The notes beneath the pieces were generated by a model. That model was not told the origin of the DNA and ran no database searches. It was given only the letters and a program-made list of their open reading frames with translations. Shown here piece by piece: positions 47,917 through 56,591 of a stretch of 64,000 bases of DNA. Source of the DNA: CAYFIW01 sp964500645 (GTDB lineage: Bacteria; Chloroflexota; Dehalococcoidia; Lucifugimonadales; UBA826); contig CAZCOH010000004.1 in the NCBI GenBank assembly GCA_964500645.1, positions 1 through 64,000 on the forward strand, in the 5' to 3' direction. Both the position numbers and the translations under genes were made by a program. Position 1 is the first letter of the stretch, and each line of letters starts with the position of its first letter.

Positions 47917-48378
47917 TCATTTTCCAGCAATGCGGACTTCATCAATAATGGAGTCAATATATAAGACAAATTCGTTGGGGTAGACGAACCTTCCCATTTT
48001 AGACCACCAGTCCGAAACTCCTACTCCTGAGTTGATCATGATTTTGGTATATACGTTTACTTTTTCTGCCTTTACGTCAGTTTCCCACATTTGTTGGATG
48101 TGCATGTAGTAAGTCCACAGCAAAATGTTGAAACGATGTTTTTCATTTTCTTTCAAAGCCTCATAGTTAACTATGCCTCTTAGATAAATGTCAGTTAATT
48201 CATTACTGCTATAAACATCCCTAGTAATTTCCGCTAGGCTGCTCGTTAATCCTCCCTGGGCAGAGATAATTGACTCTTTATGCTGAAGTTTTAATTGAAA
48301 ACTAAGAAATATAGCAAGGGCTAGTGTTGATATAACTGTCCCTCCTTCGAATAGAAGCGTTACTAAATCTGTATCCAT
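47917..48378 (-). CDS. MDTD-family single-TM protein (copy 4, divergent)
   Basis: A 153-residue protein starting MDTDLVTLLFEGGTVISTLA, with one N-terminal helix, a basic QLKLQHKES stretch and a soluble helical C-terminal part with LLWTYYMHIQQMWE. The arrangement matches copies 1-3, but the sequence has drifted and the gene is on the minus strand. AAGGAGA precedes the ATG. It converges with the gene at 47492. Confidence 0.8.
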   Translation of the reverse strand: MDTDLVTLLFEGGTVISTLALAIFLSFQLKLQHKESIISAQGGLTSSLAEITRDVYSSNELTDIYLRGIVNYEALKENEKHRFNILLWTYYMHIQQMWETDVKAEKVNVYTKIMINSGVGVSDWWSKMGRFVYPNEFVLYIDSIIDEVRIAGK

Positions 48379-48667
48379 AAATTTCTCCTTGAATTGGTTT
48401 TCATATGGTTATTTCTGAGATTTGGTTGACCACTATGTTGACAATTGTCAATTTTATTACCACGTATATTTAACGGTTTGTATTGAACATGATGAATTGT
48501 TCATCGCTTGAATTCTCTAGATTTAAAATAAAATTAACCTAATTCCGATTGATTTAAGATTAACAATATAAATAATATGCCTTTGTATTCACATATTGCT
48601 TGTTTTTGAGAAATAGCATAGCTGGATTTTTTGATAGTGATTTCTATGTAGAAGGAGGTAATTTCAT

Positions 48668-49327
48668 ATGAGTTCAACAAAGTTAGGAGGCTACCTACTA
48701 GCAATAGGGCCTATATTGATGTTGATTGTAATGATGGGTGTATGGCCGGCAGTTGTTGGGACGGTTTCCGATGACCTATTAGGTCAAGATAAGATAAAGG
48801 CCCAAATGGAATTGGCGATGGAAAACATAACTGTAACTCGGATAATTGCTACTTTGATGGGTCTGGGCATGATTTCATTACTAACTGGATATACCTTCTG
48901 GGCTCGGTCGTTGCAAGGTGATGATAAAAGGGGTGGGATACTGGGCACAGTGGCTGCTCTGACGTTACCAGTCGTGATAGCGGCTATTATGTTGTCAATG
49001 GATTTTCATTTTGCTGCAGCCGATACCTGGCTAAATGATGATCAGGGCAACGCGTTAATAGTGGCAACTGTCGGAGATTCCATAGCCATGGCTAGCACTT
49101 TCGTCTGGGCATTTTTGTTCTTAGGGGTTGGGTTGACTGGCCTGGCTGCTTCGTTACAAGCTACAGATACCTTCACAAAATCACTGGGCGCAATTATATC
49201 GGTCGTAGCTGCGGTAAGTTTAGTCATTAATTACAGTGATATAGGAGGTGCAGGTTTCATAGTCTTTATGATATTCATAATTGTGACTGTAATATCTGGT
49301 ATCAACTTGATCAGGAAAACTGTCTGA
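48668..49327 (+). CDS. ~210-residue multi-TM membrane protein (family copy 3)
   Basis: A 219-residue integral membrane protein with about six helices. It starts MSSTKLGGYLLAIGPILMLI and has FWARSLQGDDKRGG in the same place as ARSLKSDN of copy 1, a shared cytoplasmic loop. Function is unknown. GGAGGTAA precedes the ATG. The gene is transcribed alone and ends at a strong terminator. Confidence 0.86.
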   Translation: MSSTKLGGYLLAIGPILMLIVMMGVWPAVVGTVSDDLLGQDKIKAQMELAMENITVTRIIATLMGLGMISLLTGYTFWARSLQGDDKRGGILGTVAALTLPVVIAAIMLSMDFHFAAADTWLNDDQGNALIVATVGDSIAMASTFVWAFLFLGVGLTGLAASLQATDTFTKSLGAIISVVAAVSLVINYSDIGGAGFIVFMIFIIVTVISGINLIRKTV

Positions 49328-49354
49328 TCAAGTCCTCCCAATTTATTTTAGTAA

Positions 49355-49380
49355 CCCGTCGCCAAATGGCGACGGGCTTT
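49355..49380 (+). terminator. Intrinsic terminator
   Basis: CCCGTCGCC pairs with GGCGACGGG across a 4-base loop, followed by CTTT. It lies 28 bases after the multi-TM gene stop. GC-rich in an AT-rich setting. Confidence 0.85.
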
Positions 49381-49466
49381 GCGTGATGATTCCCCTTCGC
49401 CTCATATATATTGGGGAAGATAAGGTAAATTCATTTTGGTAACGGGTTTAACTTTTTAAGTGGTTT

Positions 49467-49754
49467 CTATTTAGAGAACCAGGCACCCGAATATACTCCT
49501 CTTTCAGGAGGCGCTGTCATTAATGAAGCCATTTCAGAAAAAACTTGTTGCACTGTGTCATTTGCGGCTTTAGCAAATTTGCTGCTCTCATATAAACCTA
49601 TTATTGTTATCTCATCTTCCCCTGTCACAGCGACCGCAAATCCAATTATGCCTTCAAGCTCTGTTACTAAATGTGACTGGGAATCTATGAACTTAGTTAC
49701 ATCTTCCATTTTGCCGGGATGTAGGCTGACAACAGTCTGTGAAATACCTGCCAT
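49467..49754 (-). CDS. Small hypothetical protein, dimeric alpha/beta barrel-like
   Basis: A 95-residue soluble protein (MAGISQTVVSLHPGKMEDVT) ending VYSGAWFSK. The pattern fits the small ABM-type barrel, as for the gene at 42198. AAGGAG lies about 7 nt before the ATG. It converges with the multi-TM gene and its terminator. No function is assigned. Confidence 0.77.
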   Translation of the reverse strand: MAGISQTVVSLHPGKMEDVTKFIDSQSHLVTELEGIIGFAVAVTGEDEITIIGLYESSKFAKAANDTVQQVFSEMASLMTAPPERGVYSGAWFSK

Positions 49755-50048
49755 GTTTAACTCCTTTTGTCTTTTGAAATCAATCTATGAAATCGAATTA
49801 AATTTATACCTATCACGAAACATTAACAAATAGTATTAATGTTTGCTGCGTATAAAAGTGAATAAGAGTTTAGTGTTGTGTTATTTGATCCAATATTAAA
49901 TTTTTCCATAAAGTGATTAGGACATATATCTGCATTAGAATAAATTAAATTCTGAATTTCTGTTCATAGATCACATATTTGACACGGTGTACGATGAGTA
50001 TGTGTTAGATAGATTTTAAAGAGATGATAAATAAGTAAACCTAAATTA

Positions 50049-50103
50049 GGATAGTTTTTCCGATTTATAATCTGATTATCCATATAGATATTTAAGGACG
50101 CTT
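50049..50103. repeat. 55-bp repeat flanking gap, left copy
   Basis: This 55-base stretch (GGATAGTTTTTCC... to ...GGACGCTT) is identical to 50204-50258 on the other side of the N-run. It is probably one sequence present at both contig ends. Confidence 0.9.
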
Positions 50104-50203
50104 NNNNNNNNNNNNNNNNNNNNNNNNNNNNNNNNNNNNNNNNNNNNNNNNNNNNNNNNNNNNNNNNNNNNNNNNNNNNNNNNNNNNNNNNNNNNNNNNN
50201 NNN
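50104..50203. other. Scaffold gap (100 N)
   Basis: One hundred undetermined bases, a round number typical of a placeholder of unknown length. Confidence 0.97.
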
Positions 50204-50258
50204 GGATAGTTTTTCCGATTTATAATCTGATTATCCATATAGATATTTAAGGACGCTT
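50204..50258. repeat. 55-bp repeat flanking gap, right copy
   Basis: Identical to 50049-50103. See the left copy. Confidence 0.9.
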
Positions 50259-50326
50259 TATATTTGTATTTAACTTGTAACCTTAACGGTATGATTTAAA
50301 CATCGTATCTATCTAGGAGGAATCAA

Positions 50327-50962
50327 ATGAGAGAGCAAATACGTGATAAATCAAGAGATGATTTGGCCTATGTATTGAATTCCATCGGCCTAAAAGCAGA
50401 GATGGCTGATCGTGGACGATCAGAGGAAAAGATTGATAATTCTTGGTATCAAAGATCACTAGGAGTCATAGATATCGCAGAAGGTCCAGTTAGATGGATC
50501 AACATACTGAAAAGAGATAGGAGCAAGGATAGTCCCCCAAAATGGTGGGTCGTGATGGGTATTCCAGATAATGTTGATATGCTTGCCTCTAAGGAGATCA
50601 GGATTAAGACTGTCAGGAAAAAAGCTTTTCCTCTTTTTGGTAAAGTCGTTGATGTGGCTTGGAAAGGAGAAGCGGGTTCTACAGGATTGATTGATGCCCT
50701 GTCAAAAGATCAAGATGTAAAAGCGTTGTCAGAGCGCTTGGGTAATTTGGAAATCAAAAGTTATTCTAGATCTATCATTTGTGATAGATGTGGGAAAGAA
50801 GGAACCGAAGGTGGTTCATTTTGTAGCTCATGTGGTTCGGATCTGGGGTTTCAGGGATGGGCAGTGATATTTGATAGGAGAATTACAGCTCTACTTAATA
50901 CTGATTGGAAAATCATTGAGAAAATATCTGACTATCTACTACGATCTCCTCGCACGTTTTGA
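50327..50962 (+). CDS. Hypothetical protein with C-terminal zinc ribbon
   Basis: A 211-residue soluble protein. The N-terminal part (KWWVVMGIPDNVDML and neighbours) has no motif I recognise. Near 150-172 lies a zinc ribbon (CDRCGKEG and CSSCGSDLG). GGAGG before the ATG gives a firm start. It lies just right of the scaffold gap, so its promoter may be in missing sequence. Function is unknown. Confidence 0.78.
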   Translation: MREQIRDKSRDDLAYVLNSIGLKAEMADRGRSEEKIDNSWYQRSLGVIDIAEGPVRWINILKRDRSKDSPPKWWVVMGIPDNVDMLASKEIRIKTVRKKAFPLFGKVVDVAWKGEAGSTGLIDALSKDQDVKALSERLGNLEIKSYSRSIICDRCGKEGTEGGSFCSSCGSDLGFQGWAVIFDRRITALLNTDWKIIEKISDYLLRSPRTF

Positions 50963-51000
50963 AAATATTGTGTTTATTGTAACTGTAAGATACTAATTAC

Positions 51001-51315
51001 TTAACAGCATTTTGATTCTGTACTTATTACAGAAACAGGAATTGAGCAGCAAGAGGAGTTATCAGCAGCCTCTTCAGTTTCCGCCATGATTTCACCGAAT
51101 AATTTCTTGTCAGTTATGATTCCTATTTTGGGGGAATATTCTGCGACTGGGATCGCGTCTGGATAGAATCCTTCGGGATAAGTGGGGCAAACCGCTGAGT
51201 ATCCTTCAGACCTTTCTAACACTTGCCCGTCAAATGAATTTGCAATCATGTAATCCAAAGCTTCTTTTATGCTATTGAATGGCTTTGAACATTTTGTGTA
51301 ATTCCATTCACTCAT
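51001..51315 (-). CDS. Small cysteine-rich-tail hypothetical protein
   Basis: A 104-residue protein. The main part (EWNYTKCSKPFNSIKEALDY) is soluble. The last 20 residues carry two Cys-Cys pairs (SSCCS and KCC at the very end), which could bind metal or form disulfides. I do not recognise a family. A strong GGGAGGA site precedes the ATG. It converges with the zinc ribbon gene. Confidence 0.75.
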   Translation of the reverse strand: MSEWNYTKCSKPFNSIKEALDYMIANSFDGQVLERSEGYSAVCPTYPEGFYPDAIPVAEYSPKIGIITDKKLFGEIMAETEEAADNSSCCSIPVSVISTESKCC

Positions 51316-51500
51316 ACTTAGTCCTCCCTGGATTAAACTTTACTATGTCATCAATGTAACATTTTTTCATCATCACGAATAATAGTAAAATCACTATCTG
51401 CATAAATAATTGAGCCTATGTCACATTCAATTAGCTGCGAATCAGACTGTAACAATGTGTGAGTAATATGATTTTCTGAAATCACAGACCGTTGTAAATT

Positions 51501-51971
51501 TTATGATCGGGGTTTCAATTCTAGGTCTTTCATTAATTTATATTTTACTTTGTCACGTGTCTCTTCCTCATTCCAACCCCCGCTTTCCAAACTTGGTTCC
51601 AATATGATCAAAACGTTTTCCGTAAATAGCTGTATTCCTACGTAATCTTTTAAATGTGGATTCTCTGTTTCCCAGTCTTCGTAGTATTTAATGCTTTCAA
51701 AGCACCTAACGTGTTTTCTACACGTACCCTCAGCGTCGACTTCGTATAGGTGTATTTTTATATCCCATTTATCTTCTATATTACAGAATTCATACCCTAT
51801 CATTCCTGAAGGAAGTGCTTGATTCACATCGTGAGTTACACAGTCAGTAATATCGAAGCTTTCTAATTGAGAAACCACGCTATCTATGTTTTTAAAGTCT
51901 TGTTGATCACAACCGAACGAAAGCATTATAAAAATGCTAAAAACCAGATATTTCAAATTTTGAAAATACAT
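51501..51971 (-). CDS. Hypothetical lipoprotein
   Basis: A 156-residue protein with a signal peptide whose lipobox is LSFGC near residue 21, then a soluble domain with several cysteines (TDCVTH, EFCNIEDK, TCRKHVRCFES). It is probably lipid-anchored outside the cytoplasm. No family is recognised. There is no Shine-Dalgarno site. TAATCT lies exactly 6 nt before the ATG, as for other leaderless candidates here. Confidence 0.75.
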   Translation of the reverse strand: MYFQNLKYLVFSIFIMLSFGCDQQDFKNIDSVVSQLESFDITDCVTHDVNQALPSGMIGYEFCNIEDKWDIKIHLYEVDAEGTCRKHVRCFESIKYYEDWETENPHLKDYVGIQLFTENVLIILEPSLESGGWNEEETRDKVKYKLMKDLELKPRS

Positions 51972-51977
51972 ATTACA

Positions 51978-51983
51978 AGATTA
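51978..51983 (-). promoter_or_regulatory. -10-like TAATCT, leaderless start
   Basis: On the minus strand TAATCT ends exactly 6 nt before the ATG of the lipoprotein gene. Confidence 0.45.
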
Positions 51984-52070
51984 AAAAAATAGTAAGAATG
52001 GGAATTAGAATCCAGTTAGATCATCTAACAGTTAGTATATTACTTTGGTTCAATCAATAGAAATTGAGTA

Positions 52071-52113
52071 AACCAAGGTTTGCTGTAATCAAGCTAAATA
52101 GCAAACCTTGGTT
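52071..52113 (-). terminator. 14-bp inverted repeat
   Basis: AACCAAGGTTTGCT (52071-52084) pairs perfectly with AGCAAACCTTGGTT (52100-52113) over a 15-base loop. It lies 28 bases downstream of the MSYFIN gene (minus strand) and is probably its terminator. Confidence 0.72.
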
Positions 52114-52141
52114 GGATGAGACGTATATAGATTACTTGAAA

Positions 52142-52756
52142 CTAGCTATTATTCCTGTGAACGATCCTGCCAATGTAACGTATTGGTTGACTCGCAACCA
52201 GGTCTGGCATACTTCCTATATGTTTGGGAGCGTCTTTCATCTGGTCACTTAGGTCTTGGAGGCTCTTTGAAAACACACTTAGACGAATGCTTCCAATCGG
52301 ACCTGAAATAGGTCTACTGATCACCATATTATCCGCCCCTACATCACTTTTAAACTTCAATGCTGCTTCCAAGAGTGCTAATGAATTTCCTGGTTTTGCA
52401 ATCATACTGGTTCTCGAAACGATATTTGCCTCCCCTGAAGGTGTGATTGGATCACTCACAATCTCGGAAACTACGAAACCAGTTTTGTCACACATTGCAT
52501 CTATTGCATCAAGATTTCTCATGGCGGTTTCGTTGGATGTAAATTGGGTTTGTAGGTCGTCTATTTCACCAATATCTTTAAATCCCCCTATCAGTGAGAC
52601 TAAAGCTGGTCGAGTTGCAGCGGGATTACCTGATGAAACAGGTATCGTGATATTTCCAGGCCGACCTAGTGCTGTAACAGATTCTTTCATAGCGTTGAGC
52701 ACGTCAGTTGATTTGCCGGCTTTTGGAACCCTCAGAAAGTTTATGAAGTAAGACAT
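52142..52756 (-). CDS. MSYFIN-family two-domain barrel protein (copy 1)
   Basis: A 204-residue protein starting MSYFINFLRVPKAG. It appears to be two similar alpha/beta halves, as in NIPSNAP-like or dimeric barrel proteins. It aligns with the gene at 54574 from the first residue to the conserved end (VASQPIRYIGRI versus VAGPPVRGLGRI). Function is unknown. AGGAGA precedes the ATG. Two genes of the same strand lie between the copies. Confidence 0.83.
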   Translation of the reverse strand: MSYFINFLRVPKAGKSTDVLNAMKESVTALGRPGNITIPVSSGNPAATRPALVSLIGGFKDIGEIDDLQTQFTSNETAMRNLDAIDAMCDKTGFVVSEIVSDPITPSGEANIVSRTSMIAKPGNSLALLEAALKFKSDVGADNMVISRPISGPIGSIRLSVFSKSLQDLSDQMKDAPKHIGSMPDLVASQPIRYIGRIVHRNNS

Positions 52757-52863
52757 ATATTCTCCTATTTTGGTTAAATAAAAACAGAATTTAACACAAA
52801 TAGGGATATTTGACTCGTCATCGATGATTAATCTTTAGGGCAGTAAAAACTTTTTCTAGAATT

Positions 52864-53256
52864 TTATTCTTGGTTTATTACTATGTTGTCAGGGCCTCTA
52901 GCAAGAAATTGCTCAGAAGGGGCGTCATAAGGGTTTTCCTCAATATGCCACGTGTTTGCGGGTACGAACAGAAAATCCCCCGGGCCCGCTTCTACATATT
53001 CCTTAAAGTCCTCTCCATAATAAACTCGTATATGACCAGAAATAACGTAGGCAGCGGTTTCTGCTTCTCCATGATGATGTGGAGGGCCTATCTCGTTGGG
53101 TGCGCATGTCACTGTACCAAACCAAATTTTACTTGCACCCACCGATGATTTGTGGATGGCAGGCTTGCGTTCCATTCCGGGAGTTTGTGTGGTTTGGCTT
53201 CCGGGCTCAGTCCCGTGAACAACCATAGGTATGTCACCTTTCGGGGCATTTGACAT
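52864..53256 (-). CDS. Cupin domain protein
   Basis: A 130-residue single-domain cupin. Motif 1 reads PPHHHGEAETAAYVISG with the metal-binding histidines, and motif 2 PGDFLFVPANTWHIEENP with the last His. It binds a metal and may act as a dioxygenase, isomerase or sensor. AAGGAG lies 8 nt before the ATG. A TTG two codons upstream is the alternative start. Confidence 0.9.
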   Translation of the reverse strand: MSNAPKGDIPMVVHGTEPGSQTTQTPGMERKPAIHKSSVGASKIWFGTVTCAPNEIGPPHHHGEAETAAYVISGHIRVYYGEDFKEYVEAGPGDFLFVPANTWHIEENPYDAPSEQFLARGPDNIVINQE

Positions 53257-53463
53257 AGACAATTCTCCTTAAAATTCTCGAAAGTGGCCATTACTAAAGC
53301 GTATTACATGGATACTACCCTACGTTGTTAACGAGAGACAATGTTTTATCTTGTAATTGCCCGAGTTCGATAATAATTTAACGTAAATAGGGCTATAAAT
53401 AATGATCATAGCTTGATAAGCAAGGATGTTTTTTTTGTATTTTTTGAAATATGACGAGTGATT

Positions 53464-53742
53464 TTATACAAACTCAAAAACACCATAGGTTATAGCGATG
53501 ACAATGATTGGTAGAAAAAAGAAAGCAAATTTCCCTATAAGCTTGTACATCATAATTGAAAATGACGGCAATGAAACCAGAGATATTCCTGCCCAGATAT
53601 CGTGTTCTTGGTAGGTGAGAAATGCCGCTAGTATCATGCCCGGGGTTACTCCTATCAGGAATATAAAAGAATAGGCAATTAATGTCCCGCCTGAAACGTA
53701 AACTCCGGTGTCAGATTCTTCTTTATGGTCATTTGTGTTCAT
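53464..53742 (-). CDS. Small hypothetical membrane protein
   Basis: A 92-residue protein with a polar start (MNTNDHKEESDTG) and about three hydrophobic segments, ending EFV. I do not recognise a family. The start lacks both a strong Shine-Dalgarno site and the 6-nt -10 spacing, so it is less sure. It faces away from the DUF805 gene at 53920. Confidence 0.65.
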   Translation of the reverse strand: MNTNDHKEESDTGVYVSGGTLIAYSFIFLIGVTPGMILAAFLTYQEHDIWAGISLVSLPSFSIMMYKLIGKFAFFFLPIIVIAITYGVFEFV

Positions 53743-53907
53743 AGGATCACAGATTTCTTAATCCATCCATGCAGTGTTCATTTCTCATAAATAATTCTAT
53801 CCCAGAAGAGTTGCTGAATATAAGAATTTCCTTCCATTTATGGATTGTATTTGGCGTAATTTAGTAAATAGGGTTATTTATAGCTGGAAATAATGCTGTG
53901 TCGATAT

Positions 53908-53913
53908 TATGCT
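53908..53913 (+). promoter_or_regulatory. -10-like TATGCT, leaderless start
   Basis: TATGCT ends exactly 6 nt before the ATG at 53920. TATTAT lies 3 bases further upstream, so the true -10 is uncertain. Confidence 0.35.
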
Positions 53914-53919
53914 CGGTCC

Positions 53920-54402
53920 ATGAATTGTCCTACTTGTGGAAACGAATTTGAGTCCGATGCTAGATTTTGTGGTATCTGTGGAACAGAAGTCTCTGAAGGC
54001 GAACAAAGTGGGGTGATTCCCTCGTCAACTTCCATGGTTAGCTTTGGTGATGCTATTTCACTTGGTTTTAAAAATTACGTGAATTTTGAAGGAAGATCTA
54101 CCCGCGCAGAATATTGGTGGTGGTTCTTATTTGTGGTTATCGTGGGGGTTGGATTAAATGTTGTAGATGGAATTATTGGAGCTGGCGGTATTTTCGGTGG
54201 CATTTTCCAAATAGTGGTTTTTTTACCTGGCATTGCTTTAGGCGCACGGCGTTTGCATGATATCGACAAATCTGGGTGGTGGCAGCTATTGTGGATTGCT
54301 TTATTAATTGGATGGGTAATATTGATCATCTGGTATGTTAGGCAAGGTGATAATGGTCCAAATTCTCATGGTAGGGACCCTCGTCAAGCTTATTCTTATT
54401 AG
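53920..54402 (+). CDS. Zinc-ribbon plus DUF805 membrane protein (copy 2)
   Basis: A 160-residue paralog of the gene at 42566. It begins MNCPTCGNEFESDARFCGIC with the same Cys spacing, then the DUF805 domain EGRSTRAEYWWWF, membrane helices, RRLHDIDKSGWWQL and WYVRQGDNGPNSHGRDPR. The start is set by the paralog. The open frame extends 9 codons upstream to another ATG without a ribosome site. The zinc ribbon probably lies in the cytoplasm. Function is unknown. Confidence 0.9.
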   Translation: MNCPTCGNEFESDARFCGICGTEVSEGEQSGVIPSSTSMVSFGDAISLGFKNYVNFEGRSTRAEYWWWFLFVVIVGVGLNVVDGIIGAGGIFGGIFQIVVFLPGIALGARRLHDIDKSGWWQLLWIALLIGWVILIIWYVRQGDNGPNSHGRDPRQAYSY

Positions 54403-54573
54403 GAATATCTATCTCAAGTGACTGCAAGTTTCATGTTTCATGTTTATTCAACATATCGATTGCGACGGATAGATCGATACTGGGATTTGTCATAGAAACA
54501 CAGATGATGAGACTAGATTTAAGTTGACCCACCATCTGTGTAATTTGATTCTAATCGTTCAAATTAATCCAAG

Positions 54574-55206
54574 TTATTCAGGTCGGTTTATGAGGGTTAT
54601 CCGCCCAAGACCTCTAACAGGAGGTCCAGCTACCAATTCGGAGAACTTTGCCATTCTCTGGTCAGACCATATTTCTGACTGTAGTTCTTCTAACACTCCT
54701 AGAGTTTCGACAAATTGGGATACCCTTATTCTGGTCGCTGGACCACTCATGTCATGACTTACGACGGAATTAACTCTAAGGTTAGTATCTTGATTCCATT
54801 CCACTAGCATTTTTGATAACTCCGAAAATGCTCCCTTGGCAGGCGTTATGAAATGTCTGTAAATAAAAAGTGGTTTCATGTCTTGTACACTCATAGTGCC
54901 AGGGCTAATCACTTTTGAAACCGAAACATTTGATTGTTCACAAAGGGCATTTATTTTTTCAATGTTGTTAAATCCGGATTCGTTTTCCCATATGGAGTTA
55001 AAGAAATCGCCTACGTCATCTGCTGTCTGAAATCCTCCGACGGTCCCGATTACTTTTAAGTTACTGTCAGTGGGTCTTGGATGTGAAACCGTTACGGAAA
55101 GATTCCCGAATCTTCCTGTTCTCTTTAATGATTCTTGGGCCAGTTTTTCTACTTCCCTGAAATGGCCCTGCTTTGGGGTCCGCCATGTATTAATAAAATA
55201 TGACAT
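54574..55206 (-). CDS. MSYFIN-family two-domain barrel protein (copy 2)
   Basis: A 210-residue protein starting MSYFINTWRTPKQG, a clear paralog of the gene at 52142. Its halves suggest an internal duplication, as in NIPSNAP-type proteins. AAGGAGAG precedes the ATG. Divergent from the multi-TM gene at 55371. The function is unknown. Confidence 0.83.
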   Translation of the reverse strand: MSYFINTWRTPKQGHFREVEKLAQESLKRTGRFGNLSVTVSHPRPTDSNLKVIGTVGGFQTADDVGDFFNSIWENESGFNNIEKINALCEQSNVSVSKVISPGTMSVQDMKPLFIYRHFITPAKGAFSELSKMLVEWNQDTNLRVNSVVSHDMSGPATRIRVSQFVETLGVLEELQSEIWSDQRMAKFSELVAGPPVRGLGRITLINRPE

Positions 55207-55370
55207 AAAACTCTCCTTATTTTAATAGATTTCTCTTATTTTTTAATCATTGAGACTCTAACATATTTGTAATATTTCATTTTTTGTCCCAAATTATGCT
55301 TGATATGTTGTTACATACTGAGAGTAGTATTTTTCATATTTAATTGATTAATAGTTAGGAGGTTTTTCCA

Positions 55371-56012
55371 GTGAATTCTCGTACTCTTACAGGTTTGCTA
55401 TTGGTTGTAGGTCCTGTTGTGACTCTGGCAGGATGGATTTGCCTTGGCATGATTGTTGCAATGCCCGACCCGGAGGTTCCTGTTACAGATATTCTCAAAG
55501 ATTGGGGTGCTGAACCAGGCTTGGTAAAGACATTTATCTCTATAGCGACTCTTGCGACTTTCTTGGCTGTTGCTGGATTTGCAGGATTGAGCCGTATGAT
55601 GGCTGGTGGCCGTGGAAGTCATTATGTATCTGTTGGATTGATTCTATATTCTTTTGGGGCGGTACTCGGTGCAGGAGAGGCAGCGTTTATGATTGAGGCC
55701 GCGGAAGTTTCTAGCGGAGGGAACCTTGTTTTTGGGGAGGTCTTTTATGCAGCTTCAGGGAGTTTTGGTTCAATTGGTATAGGCACCTATCTATTCGGAC
55801 TCGGTGTGATAGGTTTCGGACTTTTGATTCAGAAAAACGTCAATATTATTATTGGTGCTCTCACATTCATCGTTGGTATTTTTGGAGGTGTCTTGTCTTT
55901 CGTTGATTATGAATCTCCTATGATTATTATTCCTTATATAGGCAATACAATTTTGCCAGCTGTAGTGGGTATTATTATCTTGAGTGGTAAGGACTCGACT
56001 TCCGAAGAGTAG
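55371..56012 (+). CDS. ~210-residue multi-TM membrane protein (family copy 4)
   Basis: A 213-residue integral membrane protein with about six helices. It starts MNSRTLTGLLLVVGPVVTLA, as in the copies at 40601, 44487 and 48668. An MPDPEVPVTDILKD loop after the first helix parallels the acidic loops of the others. The start codon is GTG, with AGGAGG 8 nt upstream. Function is unknown. Confidence 0.85.
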   Translation: MNSRTLTGLLLVVGPVVTLAGWICLGMIVAMPDPEVPVTDILKDWGAEPGLVKTFISIATLATFLAVAGFAGLSRMMAGGRGSHYVSVGLILYSFGAVLGAGEAAFMIEAAEVSSGGNLVFGEVFYAASGSFGSIGIGTYLFGLGVIGFGLLIQKNVNIIIGALTFIVGIFGGVLSFVDYESPMIIIPYIGNTILPAVVGIIILSGKDSTSEE

Positions 56013-56108
56013 GCTTAATTTTCCGGGCAGAAATCTATACTTCTCACATAAAAAGCCTGGTAAGTATAGGTTTCTGTGATCCAATAAGATTTGTATGCAA
56101 TCTTGTAA

Positions 56109-56591
56109 CTAAACGTTCACGGAATCACCAACTGATATTGAACCTCCTACCGTGGTGTAAGCCAGCAGCCCTCTTTGACCGTAGATGTCCTTTTCTAAGC
56201 CTGGTCTGATTTCTTCGAGTCTTGGGCAGGGTTTGCAGATCCCGGTTATTTCTAGTTTGACTTCTGTACCTAGGTAAATATGATCTCCTTTTGAAAGTTT
56301 TGAAAAATCTATCCCTATGACTGTTATGTTTTCCCTGAGATCCCCATCTGATAGATTGAATTTAACAAGAGTTTCTATGTCCATAAGTAGTACTTGCCTG
56401 GTAGGTTTGGTTGTTACAGTAGCAATGCGACTGTAATGCTTGGTTACTGAGCCTAATCTATGGCTGTCCCCAACTATTCCTTCACCAGTGACAAGAGACA
56501 TTTTTTCTACTTCTGACAACGACTGTCTAGTTCCAGGACATATTCTTAGGGATACAATCTTTCCAGATTTTTCACTCACTTTCTTAAACAT
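56109..56591 (-). CDS. MOSC domain protein
   Basis: A 160-residue MOSC-domain protein. The conserved cysteine is in ITGICKPCPRLEEIRPGL, and the beta-barrel start GIVGDSHRLGS is typical. MOSC proteins carry sulfur or act with molybdenum cofactor enzymes. No molybdoenzyme is seen nearby. I place the start at ATG 56591, which overlaps the TAA stop of the upstream gene by 8 nt, so translation is coupled. A TTG two codons earlier is possible. Confidence 0.88.
   Translation of the reverse strand: MFKKVSEKSGKIVSLRICPGTRQSLSEVEKMSLVTGEGIVGDSHRLGSVTKHYSRIATVTTKPTRQVLLMDIETLVKFNLSDGDLRENITVIGIDFSKLSKGDHIYLGTEVKLEITGICKPCPRLEEIRPGLEKDIYGQRGLLAYTTVGGSISVGDSVNV

Larger units (their letters stand above)
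49755..50326. other. Intergenic region with scaffold gap
   Basis: This is 572 bases, of which 100 are N. I see no gene. The rest is very AT-rich and the two contig ends carry the same 55-base sequence. Confidence 0.6.
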
